DNA from: JASTVH01 sp042862465
GTDB lineage: Bacteria; Pseudomonadota; Gammaproteobacteria; Pseudomonadales; Oleiphilaceae
Reading direction: 5' to 3'
DNA: 64,000 nt
NCBI GenBank assembly: GCA_042862465.1
Contig: JASTVH010000002.1
Coordinates: forward strand, 499,915-563,914
The notes below the pieces were generated by a model. That model was not told the origin of the DNA, did no database searches, and saw only the letters and a list, made by a program, of their open reading frames with translations. Below are positions 1 through 9,266 of the stretch, piece after piece (the stretch's first letter is position 1; each line of letters opens with the position of its first letter). The translations under genes and the position numbers were made by a program.

Positions 1-851
1 ACCGGGCCCTGGTGTTTGAAGACCCCAACGGCACCCGGATTCTCTACGATGCCGGCCGCACCGTGGCCGGGCCTGATGACCCCCGCTTGGGCGACATCGA
101 TATCGTCCTGGTCAGTCATGTTCATGGCGATCATATCGGCGACCGTCATATCTCCAAACCCAATGCCGGCACCTGTGCCGCGCCGGACAGTTCGGTGAAT
201 GACGCGCCTCTCTCCAACAGTGTGAAAATCGCCAAGGCCAAGAACGCCACCATGGTCACCGGCAGCGAGATGGCCAGCTTTTTCGCCGCCAAACTGGAAG
301 CGGCCGGGGGGAATCCCGCCAAGTCGCAGCTGGTGCGTTTCGGGGCCTGGAAAGAGGTCAACGGCGTGGGGATGACGACGGTGCAGGCCAGTCACAGCAA
401 CGGCCTGTCCCCGGACCTGATCGGCGGTGAGCTGGGTCAGTCCATGAAGGAAGCGGGCCTGACGGCCTACGTGGGGCCGCCTACCGGTTATGTGCTCAAG
501 TTCAGCAACGGGCTGGTGGCCTACCTGTCCGGTGATACCGGCTTTACCGCCGAGCAGGAGAAGGTGGTCAAGGACTACTACAACGCCCAACTGGTGGTCA
601 TGAACATCGGCGATACCTACACCACCGGTCCGGAGGAAGCGGCGTTCGTGATCAACCAGTGGGTTCAGCCCACCAGCGTGATCGCGTCCCATGCCAATGA
701 GCCAGCCACGGTGAATGGCAAGGTGAAGACGGGGACACGTACTGCGGCTTTTGTAGAGGCCAGCAATGTTCCGGTGATCGTGCCGCTCAGCGGTCGTACC
801 CTGGGTTTCGATTCACGTGGGGACTGCGTCGAGGGGTGTCCGAAGCGCTAA
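1..851 (+). CDS. MBL-fold metal-dependent hydrolase, 5'-truncated by the window edge
   Basis: The frame is open to the first base (codons from base 3), so the gene begins before the window; the GTG at 12 is probably internal. The visible 282 residues carry the metallo-beta-lactamase signature SHVHGDHIGD, which supplies the usual His/Asp zinc ligands. Further metal-site candidates are a His in the QASHSNG stretch, the Asp in YLSGDTGFT and a late His in IASHANEP. This arrangement resembles UlaG/UPF0173-type hydrolases. A Cys-containing insert (about residues 60-70) follows the HxHxDH motif, and the C-terminal tail has two more Cys. The substrate cannot be predicted. Family is confident; function is open. 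Confidence 0.85.
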   Translation, partial: RALVFEDPNGTRILYDAGRTVAGPDDPRLGDIDIVLVSHVHGDHIGDRHISKPNAGTCAAPDSSVNDAPLSNSVKIAKAKNATMVTGSEMASFFAAKLEAAGGNPAKSQLVRFGAWKEVNGVGMTTVQASHSNGLSPDLIGGELGQSMKEAGLTAYVGPPTGYVLKFSNGLVAYLSGDTGFTAEQEKVVKDYYNAQLVVMNIGDTYTTGPEEAAFVINQWVQPTSVIASHANEPATVNGKVKTGTRTAAFVEASNVPVIVPLSGRTLGFDSRGDCVEGCPKR

Positions 852-938
852 GGTATGGTTAAAAGATAGCCAGTCCGGTCGGGCCGTGATTTACTGGGCG
901 GGCGAGGTGAACCACAACCCAGACCACAGGAGCCTGAC

Positions 939-2147
939 ATGTCCAGCCTCACCGAGCGCCTCCGCATCAAGGCGCAGCTCTCCGCCCTCAAACTGGCTTC
1001 CAAGGTGTTGCCCTCCCCCCGACCTCTGGTGTTGCTGGGACCCGGTTCCGCACAGCGCTTCTGCCGTACGCTGCGGGACCTGGGTGTGCGCCACCCCCTG
1101 GTGGTCACCGATGGAGTGCTCTACGAACTGGGGGTGCTTGATCCGATCCTGCGGCGTTTGCGGCGGGAGAAGCTGGCGGTCACGGTCTATCAGGGCGTCA
1201 CGCCGGATCCCACCGAGCGGGTGGTGAACGAGGGTGTTGCCCTGCTCAAGCACGCTGGCTGTGACGCGGTGCTGGCCATAGGCGGCGGTTCTTCAATTGA
1301 TGCCGGCAAGGTGATTGCCCTGGCTGCGGCCAACGACTGTCCAGCGAAGAAGCTCGTTGGTGTGCTCAAGGCCCACCGGGCGGCCCTGCCCCTGTTCGTG
1401 GTGCCCACCACCGCCGGTACTGGCTCGGAGGTGACCGTGGGCGCCGTGATTTCTGACGATCACAGCCATAAAAAGGGGCTGGTGATCGATCCCAAACTGG
1501 TGCCTCGTGCCACGGCCCTGGATCCCAGGTTGATGCGCGGCATGCCGCCCAAGGTGACCGCTGAAACCGGGGTCGATGCCTTGACCCACGCCATCGAAGC
1601 CTGGATCAGCGACTTTGCGACCCCTGAGACCGATCAGTTCGCCGGTGCCGCCACCCGCCTCGTCTTCCAGAACCTCCCCCGGGCCTTTGCCGACGGTGAG
1701 GACCTCGAGGCGCGGGAAGCCATGGCGCTGGCAGCGCACTACGCGGGCCTGGCGATCAATCAGACCGGGGTCGGCTATGTGCATGCCATTGCCCATCAGT
1801 TGGGTGCCCTTTACCGCGTGCCTCATGGCCGGGCCAACGCCATCGTGCTCCCCCATGTGCTGGGCTTCAATCGCCAGTCCTGCAATCGCCGTTTTGCCGC
1901 CTTGGCGCGGACTGCGGAACTGGTCGCGGATGCCACCGACGAGCAGGCCACAGCGCGTCTGTTTGAGGCGGTCGAGCATCTGCTGGGGCAACTGGCGATT
2001 GACCGTCATGTCACCGGACTAAGTGCCGAGGAGTTCGCCGATATCGTTCGGGCAGCCTTTGCCGAGGCGCACGGAACCTATGCGGTGCCCCGCTACATGG
2101 CACAGGCGGACGGTCAGCGGATTCTCAAGGCAATTGCCGCCGAATAG
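939..2147 (+). CDS. Iron-containing alcohol dehydrogenase (group III)
   Basis: 402 residues, normal for Fe-dependent (group III) alcohol dehydrogenases, which interconvert alcohols and aldehydes or ketones with NAD(P). The N-terminal dinucleotide-binding half has GGGSSIDAGK, and PTTAGTGSEVT follows. The C-terminal helical half holds the metal site: Asp and His in VDALTHAIEAW, and His residues in GYVHAIAHQLGALY and RVPHGRAN. The ATG at 939 lies shortly after an AGGAGC ribosome site. It stands alone between the truncated hydrolase and a convergent gene. Substrate is not predictable; many relatives are broad aldehyde/alcohol enzymes. Confidence 0.92.
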   Translation: MSSLTERLRIKAQLSALKLASKVLPSPRPLVLLGPGSAQRFCRTLRDLGVRHPLVVTDGVLYELGVLDPILRRLRREKLAVTVYQGVTPDPTERVVNEGVALLKHAGCDAVLAIGGGSSIDAGKVIALAAANDCPAKKLVGVLKAHRAALPLFVVPTTAGTGSEVTVGAVISDDHSHKKGLVIDPKLVPRATALDPRLMRGMPPKVTAETGVDALTHAIEAWISDFATPETDQFAGAATRLVFQNLPRAFADGEDLEAREAMALAAHYAGLAINQTGVGYVHAIAHQLGALYRVPHGRANAIVLPHVLGFNRQSCNRRFAALARTAELVADATDEQATARLFEAVEHLLGQLAIDRHVTGLSAEEFADIVRAAFAEAHGTYAVPRYMAQADGQRILKAIAAE

Positions 2148-2184
2148 GGCGTGGAAATGGTGTGAGGATCTTGTGAGATAGAGG

Positions 2185-2229
2185 CCGAGGCTACAGGCCA
2201 GCCCCGGGTGGGGTGCCGTGCAGCCTCGG
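2185..2229. terminator. Possible terminator hairpin between convergent genes
   Basis: CCGAGGCT (2185-2192) is exactly complementary to AGCCTCGG (2222-2229), with further GC-rich pairing in the loop. It sits between the alcohol dehydrogenase stop and the convergent SYLF gene stop, where a bidirectional terminator is expected. There is no clear T tract, so confidence is low. Confidence 0.35.
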
Positions 2230-2242
2230 GCGAGTGGCGGGC

Positions 2243-3190
2243 TTACTGCAGCTCGTCCTCGGTTACCGCGTCATCGCCGTTTTTATCCAGTTGTTGCATG
2301 CTGGGGTGGGGCCGGGTCTTGGATCCCTGGCCTTGATTACCCGCAGCCGTGGCACCAAAGGCGCTGAGTTCTTCGCGGCTGAGTTTGCCGTCACCGTTCT
2401 TGTCGAGGCGGTCGAAGTCCTTGCGGATCTGGGAAACCGCCTCCTGCTGTGGCCGGTTCATACCTCGCTGCTGACCGGACAGCTGGTTCTGCAGCTGATC
2501 CTGGTGAGGGTTCTTGACCTGACCGGTCAGGACTGCCTTGGGCGAGGTGGGCTGCTGATAGTAAGCCTGGTTGGCTTCATCATCCCACACTATATCGCTC
2601 ACGCCGATGGACGCTTCGGCCATGGCCCCTTCGGTTTCGCTCCAGACCACAACATCGCCCTTGCCCCAGTTATTCTGGGCGTCGGCTGACCAGTTGATGA
2701 TGGACAGGCCCGCGTTGGCGTTAAGGGAGAAATTGTTGGACTGGGTGAAGGTTTCCACCGCCTTGTCACTCATCAGTAACATGGCCATGGCGCCGGCCTC
2801 GCCACCGGCTTGCGCACCGAAGCTGAGTCCGCCGATGTTATAGAAGGCAGGATTGCTCCAATGCTGCTGACGCTGCTTGAGCAGCACGCCCTGGCCGCCC
2901 TTGGCGCCGACCAGCAATGCGGCGGTCGCGTAGTCCGGAATCACGAAAACACCCTGAGCCTTGCTCAGCACCTGTTTCAGTTCCGGCTGCTGTTTCATGG
3001 TTTCTACCACACGGGCCGCTTCATCGATTTCCTTTTTGGCATCGCCCGCGTCCTCAGGGGATTGCGTGCGCATCTGGGATTGCTGCGTCTGCTGACTGTT
3101 CATTGTCTGCTGGGCTGCCAGTACCGTGGGAGCACCGGTGACCAGACAGAATGCGCAGGCTGCGGCAATAGTTGGCAATCGGCGTTGCAT
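2243..3190 (-). CDS. SYLF (Ysc84) lipid-binding protein with C-terminal EF-hands
   Basis: 315 residues from an ATG with an AGGTGT-type ribosome site just upstream; the longer frame to 3232 would bury the signal peptide. An N-terminal signal peptide ends near VLAAQQ. A Gln-rich linker is followed by a SYLF/Ysc84 domain (about residues 55-215; GVFVIPDYATAALLVGAKGG, then SFGAQAGGEAGAMAMLLMSD). SYLF domains bind phosphoinositides in eukaryotes; the bacterial role is mostly unknown. After another Gln-rich linker come two EF-hand loops: DKNGDGKLSREE (about 263-274) and DKNGDDAVTEDE (about 302-313). The protein ends two residues after the second loop, so that hand lacks its exit helix. Likely an exported, calcium-responsive envelope protein (inference). 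Confidence 0.88.
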   Translation of the reverse strand: MQRRLPTIAAACAFCLVTGAPTVLAAQQTMNSQQTQQSQMRTQSPEDAGDAKKEIDEAARVVETMKQQPELKQVLSKAQGVFVIPDYATAALLVGAKGGQGVLLKQRQQHWSNPAFYNIGGLSFGAQAGGEAGAMAMLLMSDKAVETFTQSNNFSLNANAGLSIINWSADAQNNWGKGDVVVWSETEGAMAEASIGVSDIVWDDEANQAYYQQPTSPKAVLTGQVKNPHQDQLQNQLSGQQRGMNRPQQEAVSQIRKDFDRLDKNGDGKLSREELSAFGATAAGNQGQGSKTRPHPSMQQLDKNGDDAVTEDELQ

Positions 3191-3462
3191 GGAAACACCT
3201 CCTTTGCAAATGCGGTTTGGGGTTGGCCCCAATACCGCCGGTACTGTCCCTTATATCCGGCCCTATCGGGGCGATGACCAGACTGTTTTGAAGGGTCATC
3301 TCCCAGCCACCGTGACGGCGGGGGGCGGTGACATCAAGAGAGAGGAGGTTACGAAGTCTGTAATGTTCCACGGCATGCATCGGGCAGCCGGCGGGTCTGC
3401 TGCGTTGGCGCCAGAGTTGTGGAAAACCGAGACCCGCCGGGATGATCGCTCTTTTCGACCCG

Positions 3463-3939
3463 CTAGATGCTCTGGTCGCGTTTGCGGGTCTGGCGTTCTT
3501 GCTGCATTTGTTTTTCGGTCTCTTCCCACGTTTCGGAGAGGTCTTCGTAGGCTCTGGAAAAGCCGCGCTTTACCGAGTCCCAGGCCGAAGCCGAGCTGTC
3601 CTTCAGGCGGTCATACCAGTCGGCAACGGTACTGCGCTGTTGCTCCAGGGCTTTCAGCTTGTCGTTCAGCGCCTCGCGGCTGTCTTCGCTCATCTCGTCC
3701 CAGTTGTCGGCCAGGCGCTCGCGCAGCTCCTGGATTCGGGCATCCAGCTTGTCCAGGGTTTCGGATGCGGCCGCGGTGGCCTTGTCCCGCTGTTCGGCGC
3801 TGTAGTCGCCGAGCTTGTCGATCAGCGCTTCGGTGTCGTGCTGGAGTTCGTCGATGGTCGGTGGCTCTTGGGTGTCGGCCGGGGCGAGGGAGGCGACGGC
3901 CAGCAGCAGGGCGGCGATCAGGGGGCGAAGTGTGCGCAT
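3463..3939 (-). CDS. Small exported coiled-coil protein of unknown function
   Basis: 158 residues with a clean signal peptide (MRTLRPLIAALLLAVASLAPA). The rest is highly charged, almost entirely helical and heptad-like (for example KLDARIQELRERLADNWDEM), with repeated Asp/Glu-Trp-Asp/Glu positions. No enzyme motif is visible. The pattern resembles periplasmic helical-bundle or apolipoprotein-like stress proteins, but I recognise no named family. It starts at an ATG with an AGGAGT ribosome site and is transcribed alone, upstream of the SYLF gene on the same strand with a 270-bp gap. Confidence 0.7.
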   Translation of the reverse strand: MRTLRPLIAALLLAVASLAPADTQEPPTIDELQHDTEALIDKLGDYSAEQRDKATAAASETLDKLDARIQELRERLADNWDEMSEDSREALNDKLKALEQQRSTVADWYDRLKDSSASAWDSVKRGFSRAYEDLSETWEETEKQMQQERQTRKRDQSI

Positions 3940-4082
3940 GGTGACTCCTTTTCTCGTGAGACCTGTTAGATGTTGGATACCACAGCCGTGAACAGCTTGT
4001 CACTGCACAGGGGTCAGGAGCATACGCGCAGCCCGGGGTGGCGCTTTCGTCGACCCCTGTCATGCACAATCCGTCTTCCCTT

Positions 4083-6500
4083 TTAGTCCAGGCGACTCGA
4101 TGGCTTCTGCCCCCATTGCCACTCCCTAATCTCCGGCATGTCCTGACCGTGCTGACGGATGTACTGTCGATGTTCGGTGCGCTTGCCCTGCATCAACTGC
4201 TTCAGCCAGGCGGCGCGATAGCCCAGTTGTGGCACCCGGTCGACGACGTCGGCCACCAGGTGGAAGCGGTCGATATCGTTCTGCACCGCCATGTCGAAGG
4301 GCGTGGTGGTGGAGCCTTCCTCCTTGTAGCCGCGCACGTGCAGGTTGCGGTGATTGGTGCGCCGGTAGGTCAGGCGGTGAATCAGCCATGGGTAGCCGTG
4401 ATAGGCGAAGATGACCGGCTTGTCGGTGGTAAAGAGCGTGTCGAAGTCCCGGTCCGTGAAGCCATGGGGGTGTTCCTCGGCCGGCTGCAGGGTCATCAGG
4501 TCCATGACGTTGACCACCCGGACCCGCAGCTGCGGCAGATGCTGGCGCAGCAGATCCACTGCGGCCAGGGTCTCCAGGGTGGGCACGTCGCCGGCACAGG
4601 CCATGACCACGTCCGGTTCGCCGTCCTGGTCGCTGCTGGCCCACTCCCAGATGCCGGCGCCCGCGGTGCAGTGTTGGATGGCCGCGTCCATGTCCAGCCA
4701 CTGGCTCTGGGGCTGCTTGCCCGCGACAATCACATTGATGAAATTGCGTGAACGCAGGCACTTGTCGGTGACGTACAGCAGCGTATTGGCATCCGGCGGC
4801 AGATAGACGCGGATGATGTCGGCTTTCTTGTTGACCACATGGTCGATAAACCCAGGATCCTGGTGGGAAAAGCCGTTGTGGTCCTGGCGCCAGACGTGGG
4901 AGGTCAGCAGGTAGTTGAGGGATGCGATGGGGCGGCGCCAGGGAATCTGGTTGCAGACCTTCAGCCACTTGGCGTGCTGGTTGAACATCGAGTCGACGAT
5001 ATGGATAAAGGCCTCGTAGCAGGAGAACAGGCCATGGCGCCCGCTCAGCAGGTAGCCTTCCAGCCAGCCCTGGCAGGTGTGTTCCGAGAGGATCTCCATG
5101 ACCCGGCCGGCGGGGGCGAGGTGCTCGTCTTCCGGCAGGGTCTCCGCTTCCCAGGCCCGGTCGGTCACCTCGAACAGGTCGCCCAAGCGGTTGGAGAGGG
5201 TTTCGTCCGGCCCCATGACGCGGAAATTGCGGGCGTCGGCATTCAGGCGCATCACATCCCGCAGCAGGCCGCCCATGACCCGGGTGGCTTCGGCGGTCAC
5301 CGCCCCCGGTTCGGGCACGTCCACCGCGTAGTCGCGAAAGTCCGGCAGGCGCAGGGCGCGCAGCAGTTCGCCGCCGTTGGCATGGGGATTGGCGCCCATG
5401 CGTCGCTGTCCGGACGGCGCCAATGCGGTCAGTTGCGGCCGGGGGGCGCCCTGTTCGTCGAACAGCTCTTCCGGCCGATAGCTGTGCAGCCACTCACTCA
5501 GTTGGGCCAGATGATCGGGGTTGTTCACCGGATCCTTGATGGGCACCTGGTGCGATCGCCAGAAGCCCTCGGTTTTCTCGCCGTCCACGGTTTTGGGGCC
5601 GGTCCAGCCCTTGGGGGTGCGCAGCACGATCAGGGGCCAGCGCGGGCGGGTCCGTTCCCCCTCGGTCCGGGCCCGGGACTGAATGGCGCGAATCTCGGCC
5701 ACCACACGATCCAGGGTTTCTGCCATGCGCTGGTGCATGTCGATCGGGTCATCCCCTTCGACAAACCATGGCCGGTAGCCGTAGCCCGAAAGCAACTGTT
5801 CCAGCTCGTCATGGGGGATGCGGGCCAGGATCGTCGGGTTGGCGATCTTGTAGCCGTTTAAATGGAGGATGGGAAGCACGGCGCCATCCGTGGCCGGATT
5901 GAGGAACTTGTTGGCGTGCCAGGCGGTGGCCAGGGGGCCGGTTTCCGCTTCGCCATCGCCCACCACACAGGCGGCGATCAGGTCCGGGTTGTCCAGAACC
6001 GCACCGTAACCGTGGGAGAGCACGTAGCCCAGCTCACCCCCCTCATGAATGGATCCGGGAACCTCAGCGGTGACATGGCTGCCGATACCGCCGGGAAAGG
6101 AGAACTGCTTGAACAGGTGGCGCATGCCCTCGCCGTCGCGGCTGACTTCCGGGTAGCGTTCGCTGTAGCTGCCTTCCAGCCAGGTGTTGGCCACCATGGC
6201 GGGGCCGCCATGCCCGGGGCCGGCGAGGTAGATCATGTTGAGATCCTGCTGGCGGATGACCCGGTTGAGGTGAACATAGATGAAGTTGAGACCGGGGGTG
6301 GTACCCCAATGGCCCAGTAGGCGGGGTTTGATGTGGTCCGGGGCCAGCGGTTCCTGCAGCAGCGGGTTGTCGCGCAGGTAGATCTGCCCCACCGCCAGGT
6401 AGTTGGCGGCGCGCCACCAGGCGTGCATGGCCTCCAGTTCATCGCCCTGCAGAGGCTGTGTGGCCGCTGCAGCTGCAGTGTCTTGGGTCGTGTCGGACAT
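4083..6500 (-). CDS. xfp: Phosphoketolase (xylulose-5-P/fructose-6-P)
   Basis: 805 residues, typical for the family. The enzyme is thiamine-diphosphate dependent and splits xylulose 5-phosphate (and often fructose 6-phosphate) with phosphate to acetyl phosphate plus an aldose phosphate. Family signatures are present: LLGHWGTTPGLNFIYVHLNR near the N-terminus, YLAGPGHGGPA, EGGELGYVLSHGYGA, and the cofactor motif VVGDGEAETGP, with the QDHNGFSHQDPGF segment further on. The ATG at 6500 follows an AGGAGC ribosome site. No acetate kinase or phosphotransacetylase is adjacent, so acetyl phosphate must be used by genes elsewhere. Xfp-type dual specificity is an inference. Confidence 0.95.
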   Translation of the reverse strand: MSDTTQDTAAAAATQPLQGDELEAMHAWWRAANYLAVGQIYLRDNPLLQEPLAPDHIKPRLLGHWGTTPGLNFIYVHLNRVIRQQDLNMIYLAGPGHGGPAMVANTWLEGSYSERYPEVSRDGEGMRHLFKQFSFPGGIGSHVTAEVPGSIHEGGELGYVLSHGYGAVLDNPDLIAACVVGDGEAETGPLATAWHANKFLNPATDGAVLPILHLNGYKIANPTILARIPHDELEQLLSGYGYRPWFVEGDDPIDMHQRMAETLDRVVAEIRAIQSRARTEGERTRPRWPLIVLRTPKGWTGPKTVDGEKTEGFWRSHQVPIKDPVNNPDHLAQLSEWLHSYRPEELFDEQGAPRPQLTALAPSGQRRMGANPHANGGELLRALRLPDFRDYAVDVPEPGAVTAEATRVMGGLLRDVMRLNADARNFRVMGPDETLSNRLGDLFEVTDRAWEAETLPEDEHLAPAGRVMEILSEHTCQGWLEGYLLSGRHGLFSCYEAFIHIVDSMFNQHAKWLKVCNQIPWRRPIASLNYLLTSHVWRQDHNGFSHQDPGFIDHVVNKKADIIRVYLPPDANTLLYVTDKCLRSRNFINVIVAGKQPQSQWLDMDAAIQHCTAGAGIWEWASSDQDGEPDVVMACAGDVPTLETLAAVDLLRQHLPQLRVRVVNVMDLMTLQPAEEHPHGFTDRDFDTLFTTDKPVIFAYHGYPWLIHRLTYRRTNHRNLHVRGYKEEGSTTTPFDMAVQNDIDRFHLVADVVDRVPQLGYRAAWLKQLMQGKRTEHRQYIRQHGQDMPEIREWQWGQKPSSRLD

Positions 6501-6573
6501 GCGCGAGCTCCTTTGCTTCCCTCTGTCCTTTTTGCCATCTTACGCCGCTCGGCGTGGCTGGGAATAGCGCCGG

Positions 6574-7419
6574 TTAGCGATTCAAATCGTGTTCTTCGGC
6601 CCAGTAGGTGCCGGGTGGCTGGTAGTACTTGAACAACAGGGACGCGGCGTGAAAATCGTGCTGCCGCAACAGATCGGTGAGATTAAGGCCGATAGCGGCG
6701 TAGAGATTGCGTTCCGGCGCCCGGCTGCCATCGTCATAGCCGCGGGTAAAATAGCCGAGATGGACTTCAAAATATCTGAGCGGCGTGGTGCGCAGGGCGT
6801 CGAAACCGCTGAACTTGAGGGCCGCCAGGTACTTGCTGTTTTCGTAGTCGGTGGTGACGTCGCCGGCGAACGGGTTGACGTCGAATTCCCAGCGCAGGTC
6901 CACCCTATCGCTCCATTGTGGGGAGCGGTAGAGCCAGTAACTGACAAGCCCGCCCAGGGCATTGGCCACCAGATCCTCGTGGGAAAATCCGAACTCGCTG
7001 AAGCCGTCCCCCAGCTCCATGTAACCGAGCATCGCCAGGGAAGACAATGCCCCGCCCCGCGCGGCGTCCTCCCGGCTGAAGCACCAGTACTCGAACAGCC
7101 GGGAGAGCCCCTGGGCTGTGACGTAGGTGGTGTAGATATGGCCCAGCTTGTCCGCGCCCCCGTACTTGGTATCCCGGCCAAACCAGCCCTCGGAAGCTGT
7201 GTTGAAACTGGCGTCGAAATAGTCCCATTGGGCCAGGCCCCAGGCGGTGATAACGCCGGTTCCGGCCAGGCTCACGTTACCAATGGTCTGGTAGCGCTCA
7301 GAGGAGGACAGGGGGTCCTGGCATTGTGCCAGCGGCGCCTCACCGGCGCACCACAGGTACAGCCCGGCGAGGCAGGAGAATAGTGAGCGGGTATGCGCAT
7401 GAACAGAACAAGACGGCAT
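6574..7419 (-). CDS. DUF2279 (YfiM-like) envelope protein
   Basis: 281 residues from an ATG preceded by AGGTGG; a GTG five codons upstream is less likely because it overlaps that ribosome site. A hydrophobic export signal with Cys residues (SLFSCLAGLYLWCAGEAPLA) comes first. The body carries the DUF2279 pattern: a WFGRDTKYGGADKLGHIYTTY segment, a GYMELGDGFSEFGFSHEDLV helix and a membrane-like NALGGLVSYWLYRSP. The family is annotated only as predicted periplasmic or lipoprotein; its role is unknown. It ends about 70 bp before the phosphoketolase start on the same strand and may share a transcript with it. Confidence 0.8.
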   Translation of the reverse strand: MPSCSVHAHTRSLFSCLAGLYLWCAGEAPLAQCQDPLSSSERYQTIGNVSLAGTGVITAWGLAQWDYFDASFNTASEGWFGRDTKYGGADKLGHIYTTYVTAQGLSRLFEYWCFSREDAARGGALSSLAMLGYMELGDGFSEFGFSHEDLVANALGGLVSYWLYRSPQWSDRVDLRWEFDVNPFAGDVTTDYENSKYLAALKFSGFDALRTTPLRYFEVHLGYFTRGYDDGSRAPERNLYAAIGLNLTDLLRQHDFHAASLLFKYYQPPGTYWAEEHDLNR

Positions 7420-7521
7420 GGGAGCCACCTTCACTGTGCCGATGGGGTGCCTTCAGAGACACGATAGAGCAAACATGGCGTGGGGAAAACACTCCCTGAA
7501 GGCTGGAGAATGCGGCTCCTG

Positions 7522-7983
7522 CTAAGGGGTCACCGGACTCACATTGACACCCATGTCGTAGACCAGATGCCCCCCCAGATAGGCGGCATAGAACATCACG
7601 CCTAGTCCGGCCAGGCCTACCAGCACCAGAACCCAATTGAGCGCCGGTTTGAGTTCAATGTTGCGCCAGCGAACGAAGACCAGGCAGGCACTGACAGCCA
7701 CAAAGAGCCACAGAGCGGAAAATGCGGCTTCCTCGTGGGCCTCCAGGTGGCTGATCGCGAAACCCTTCTCACTGGCGATATCCAGCGCCATGTCACCGAA
7801 AACGGCGGCGACGGCAGCGGCCAGGGTGCCCAGCAGGACGCTCCAGAAGGCGGTGCGCGGGAACCAGTGATTCGCGACCAGCGCTTCGCCGCGTATGACC
7901 GTTCCCAGCATCAGCAGGACGCCGCATAGCCAGAGGACGAGGGGGAAATGCACCAGCATGGGGTGGATATGGGCCAGACTCAT
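7522..7983 (-). CDS. DUF2231 four-helix membrane protein
   Basis: 153 residues with four hydrophobic segments (about 8-27, 44-64, 88-106 and 117-138). The DUF2231 hallmarks are HIHPMLVHFPLVLW at the N-terminus and SHLEAHEEAAFSALW between helices 2 and 3. The conserved His residues on one membrane face suggest heme or metal ligands, but no function is established. AAGGAGAATCACC precedes the ATG, a strong ribosome site. It is monocistronic, about 100 bp upstream of the DUF2279 gene on the same strand. Confidence 0.85.
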   Translation of the reverse strand: MSLAHIHPMLVHFPLVLWLCGVLLMLGTVIRGEALVANHWFPRTAFWSVLLGTLAAAVAAVFGDMALDIASEKGFAISHLEAHEEAAFSALWLFVAVSACLVFVRWRNIELKPALNWVLVLVGLAGLGVMFYAAYLGGHLVYDMGVNVSPVTP

Positions 7984-8155
7984 GGTGATTCTCCTTTTTA
8001 ATGGTCTGATAAGCCAAAGAGGGCAAACTCCTTCCAGTGGATCAGAAGAGCCTTAGGGGAGTCTTAAGGAAGTGACACCAGGAGTCAAAAAGCTGAAGCT
8101 GGTTAACGGGTTAGGTGATGCCGCTATGGTCTGGCCCCACTTTCCCAGGGGGACA

Positions 8156-9151
8156 CTAGGGTAGCGAACCAATGACCCAGAGTGTTCCTCCGCCGGCACC
8201 GAGCCACAACAGTGTCGCCATCAGCAGTGGCCGAGCTCCAACCTGGCGCAGCGTCCGTCGCGCGAGACCCGCGCCCACCAGGAACAGTGCCAGCGTCATC
8301 AGCTGCGTGGCGGCCTGGTGAACCAGCGGGGTGAGCTCGGCCAGCGCCGGGAACAGCGTCCGGGCCAGAGAGGCGAGGACGAACAGCGCGATAAACCAGG
8401 GCACCTGAACAGTCCCCTTGCGATCAGAGTGTGTCCGGCCCTGCGACAGCGCAGCTACCAAGCATACTGGCAGGATCCACAGCGAGCGGCTCAACTTCAC
8501 GGCCGTTGCGGTCTGCAGCGCTTCAGGCCCGTAATCGGCCCCGGCGGCCACCACCGATGACACATCATGGATGGCCAGGCCGGCCCAGGTCCCGAACTGA
8601 ACCTGATCGAGGCCCAGGCTGTGCCCGACAAGGGGGAACAGGAACAGCGCCAGGGCATTGAGCACGAAGACGGCACCCAGCGCCACGGACATCTCGTTCT
8701 CGTCGGCGTCCAGTACCGACCCCAGGGCGGCAATGGCCGAGCCGCCGCAGATCGCTGTGCCGGCACAGACAAGCTGCGTGGTTTTACGGCCCAGCCCCAG
8801 CCAGCGACCCAGCAGGCTGCCGGCAAGCCAGATGGCAGCGATGCCGGCTGCCGCCATAACCAGTCCCCGCAGGCCGGGGGCCAGGATGCTGGCCAGGTCC
8901 ATGGTCAGGCCGAGGCCCACCACGGCCACCTGCAGAAGACACTTGGCCGCCCGCCGGCTGAACCGACCGTAGGGGTGCCCTGGCCCGAGTGCCAGAACCA
9001 TGCCCAAAGCCAATGCCACGGGCGCGGTCAGCCAGGGTGTCAGGCAGGCCAGAGCACCCATGCCAAAAAGCCCCCGCTTCCAGACGTGCGTGGTGCGCTG
9101 TTTGGGCGGGGCTTGTCCTTCGGTGAGGGGGATGGGTAGCGGCTCGTTCAT
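8156..9151 (-). CDS. YeiH/UPF0324 family membrane protein, putative sulfate exporter
   Basis: 331 residues with about ten hydrophobic helices, the normal size. Family motifs visible: GLGLTMDLASILAPG, CAGTAICGGSAIAALGSVL (the central Gly/Cys-rich re-entrant-like stretch) and WAGLAIHDVSSVVAAGADYG. UPF0324 proteins are annotated as putative sulfate exporters, largely from their link to sulfur-metabolism regulators. The gene is divergent from a LysR gene across an AT-rich spacer of about 115 bp, the same arrangement as yeiE-yeiH in enterics. Transported substrate unproven. Confidence 0.9.
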   Translation of the reverse strand: MNEPLPIPLTEGQAPPKQRTTHVWKRGLFGMGALACLTPWLTAPVALALGMVLALGPGHPYGRFSRRAAKCLLQVAVVGLGLTMDLASILAPGLRGLVMAAAGIAAIWLAGSLLGRWLGLGRKTTQLVCAGTAICGGSAIAALGSVLDADENEMSVALGAVFVLNALALFLFPLVGHSLGLDQVQFGTWAGLAIHDVSSVVAAGADYGPEALQTATAVKLSRSLWILPVCLVAALSQGRTHSDRKGTVQVPWFIALFVLASLARTLFPALAELTPLVHQAATQLMTLALFLVGAGLARRTLRQVGARPLLMATLLWLGAGGGTLWVIGSLP

Positions 9152-9266
9152 GGCGCTGCTCCGTTATAAGGATATTCCAATAACAGCTAACGAGACTATC
9201 CGCAGTGAAACCATAAATAAAATACATATAATAGATATAAGGCATAACTAAAGGTTAATGTTAGCC
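9152..9266. promoter_or_regulatory. AT-rich divergent control region of the yeiH-like and LysR genes
   Basis: This spacer is much richer in A+T than its flanks. It contains a perfect TATAAT at 9227-9232 in the right orientation for the LysR gene, without a convincing -35 box. LysR regulators usually bind such spacers at T-N11-A dyads; several AT-rich candidates exist (around 9165-9180 and 9225-9245) but none stands out. Confidence 0.5.

Noticed and set aside
4126..5493. Minus-strand 455-residue frame inside the phosphoketolase gene
   Set aside because: It is an Arg/Pro/Gly/Ala-rich shadow of the phosphoketolase frame, with no start signal and no domain.
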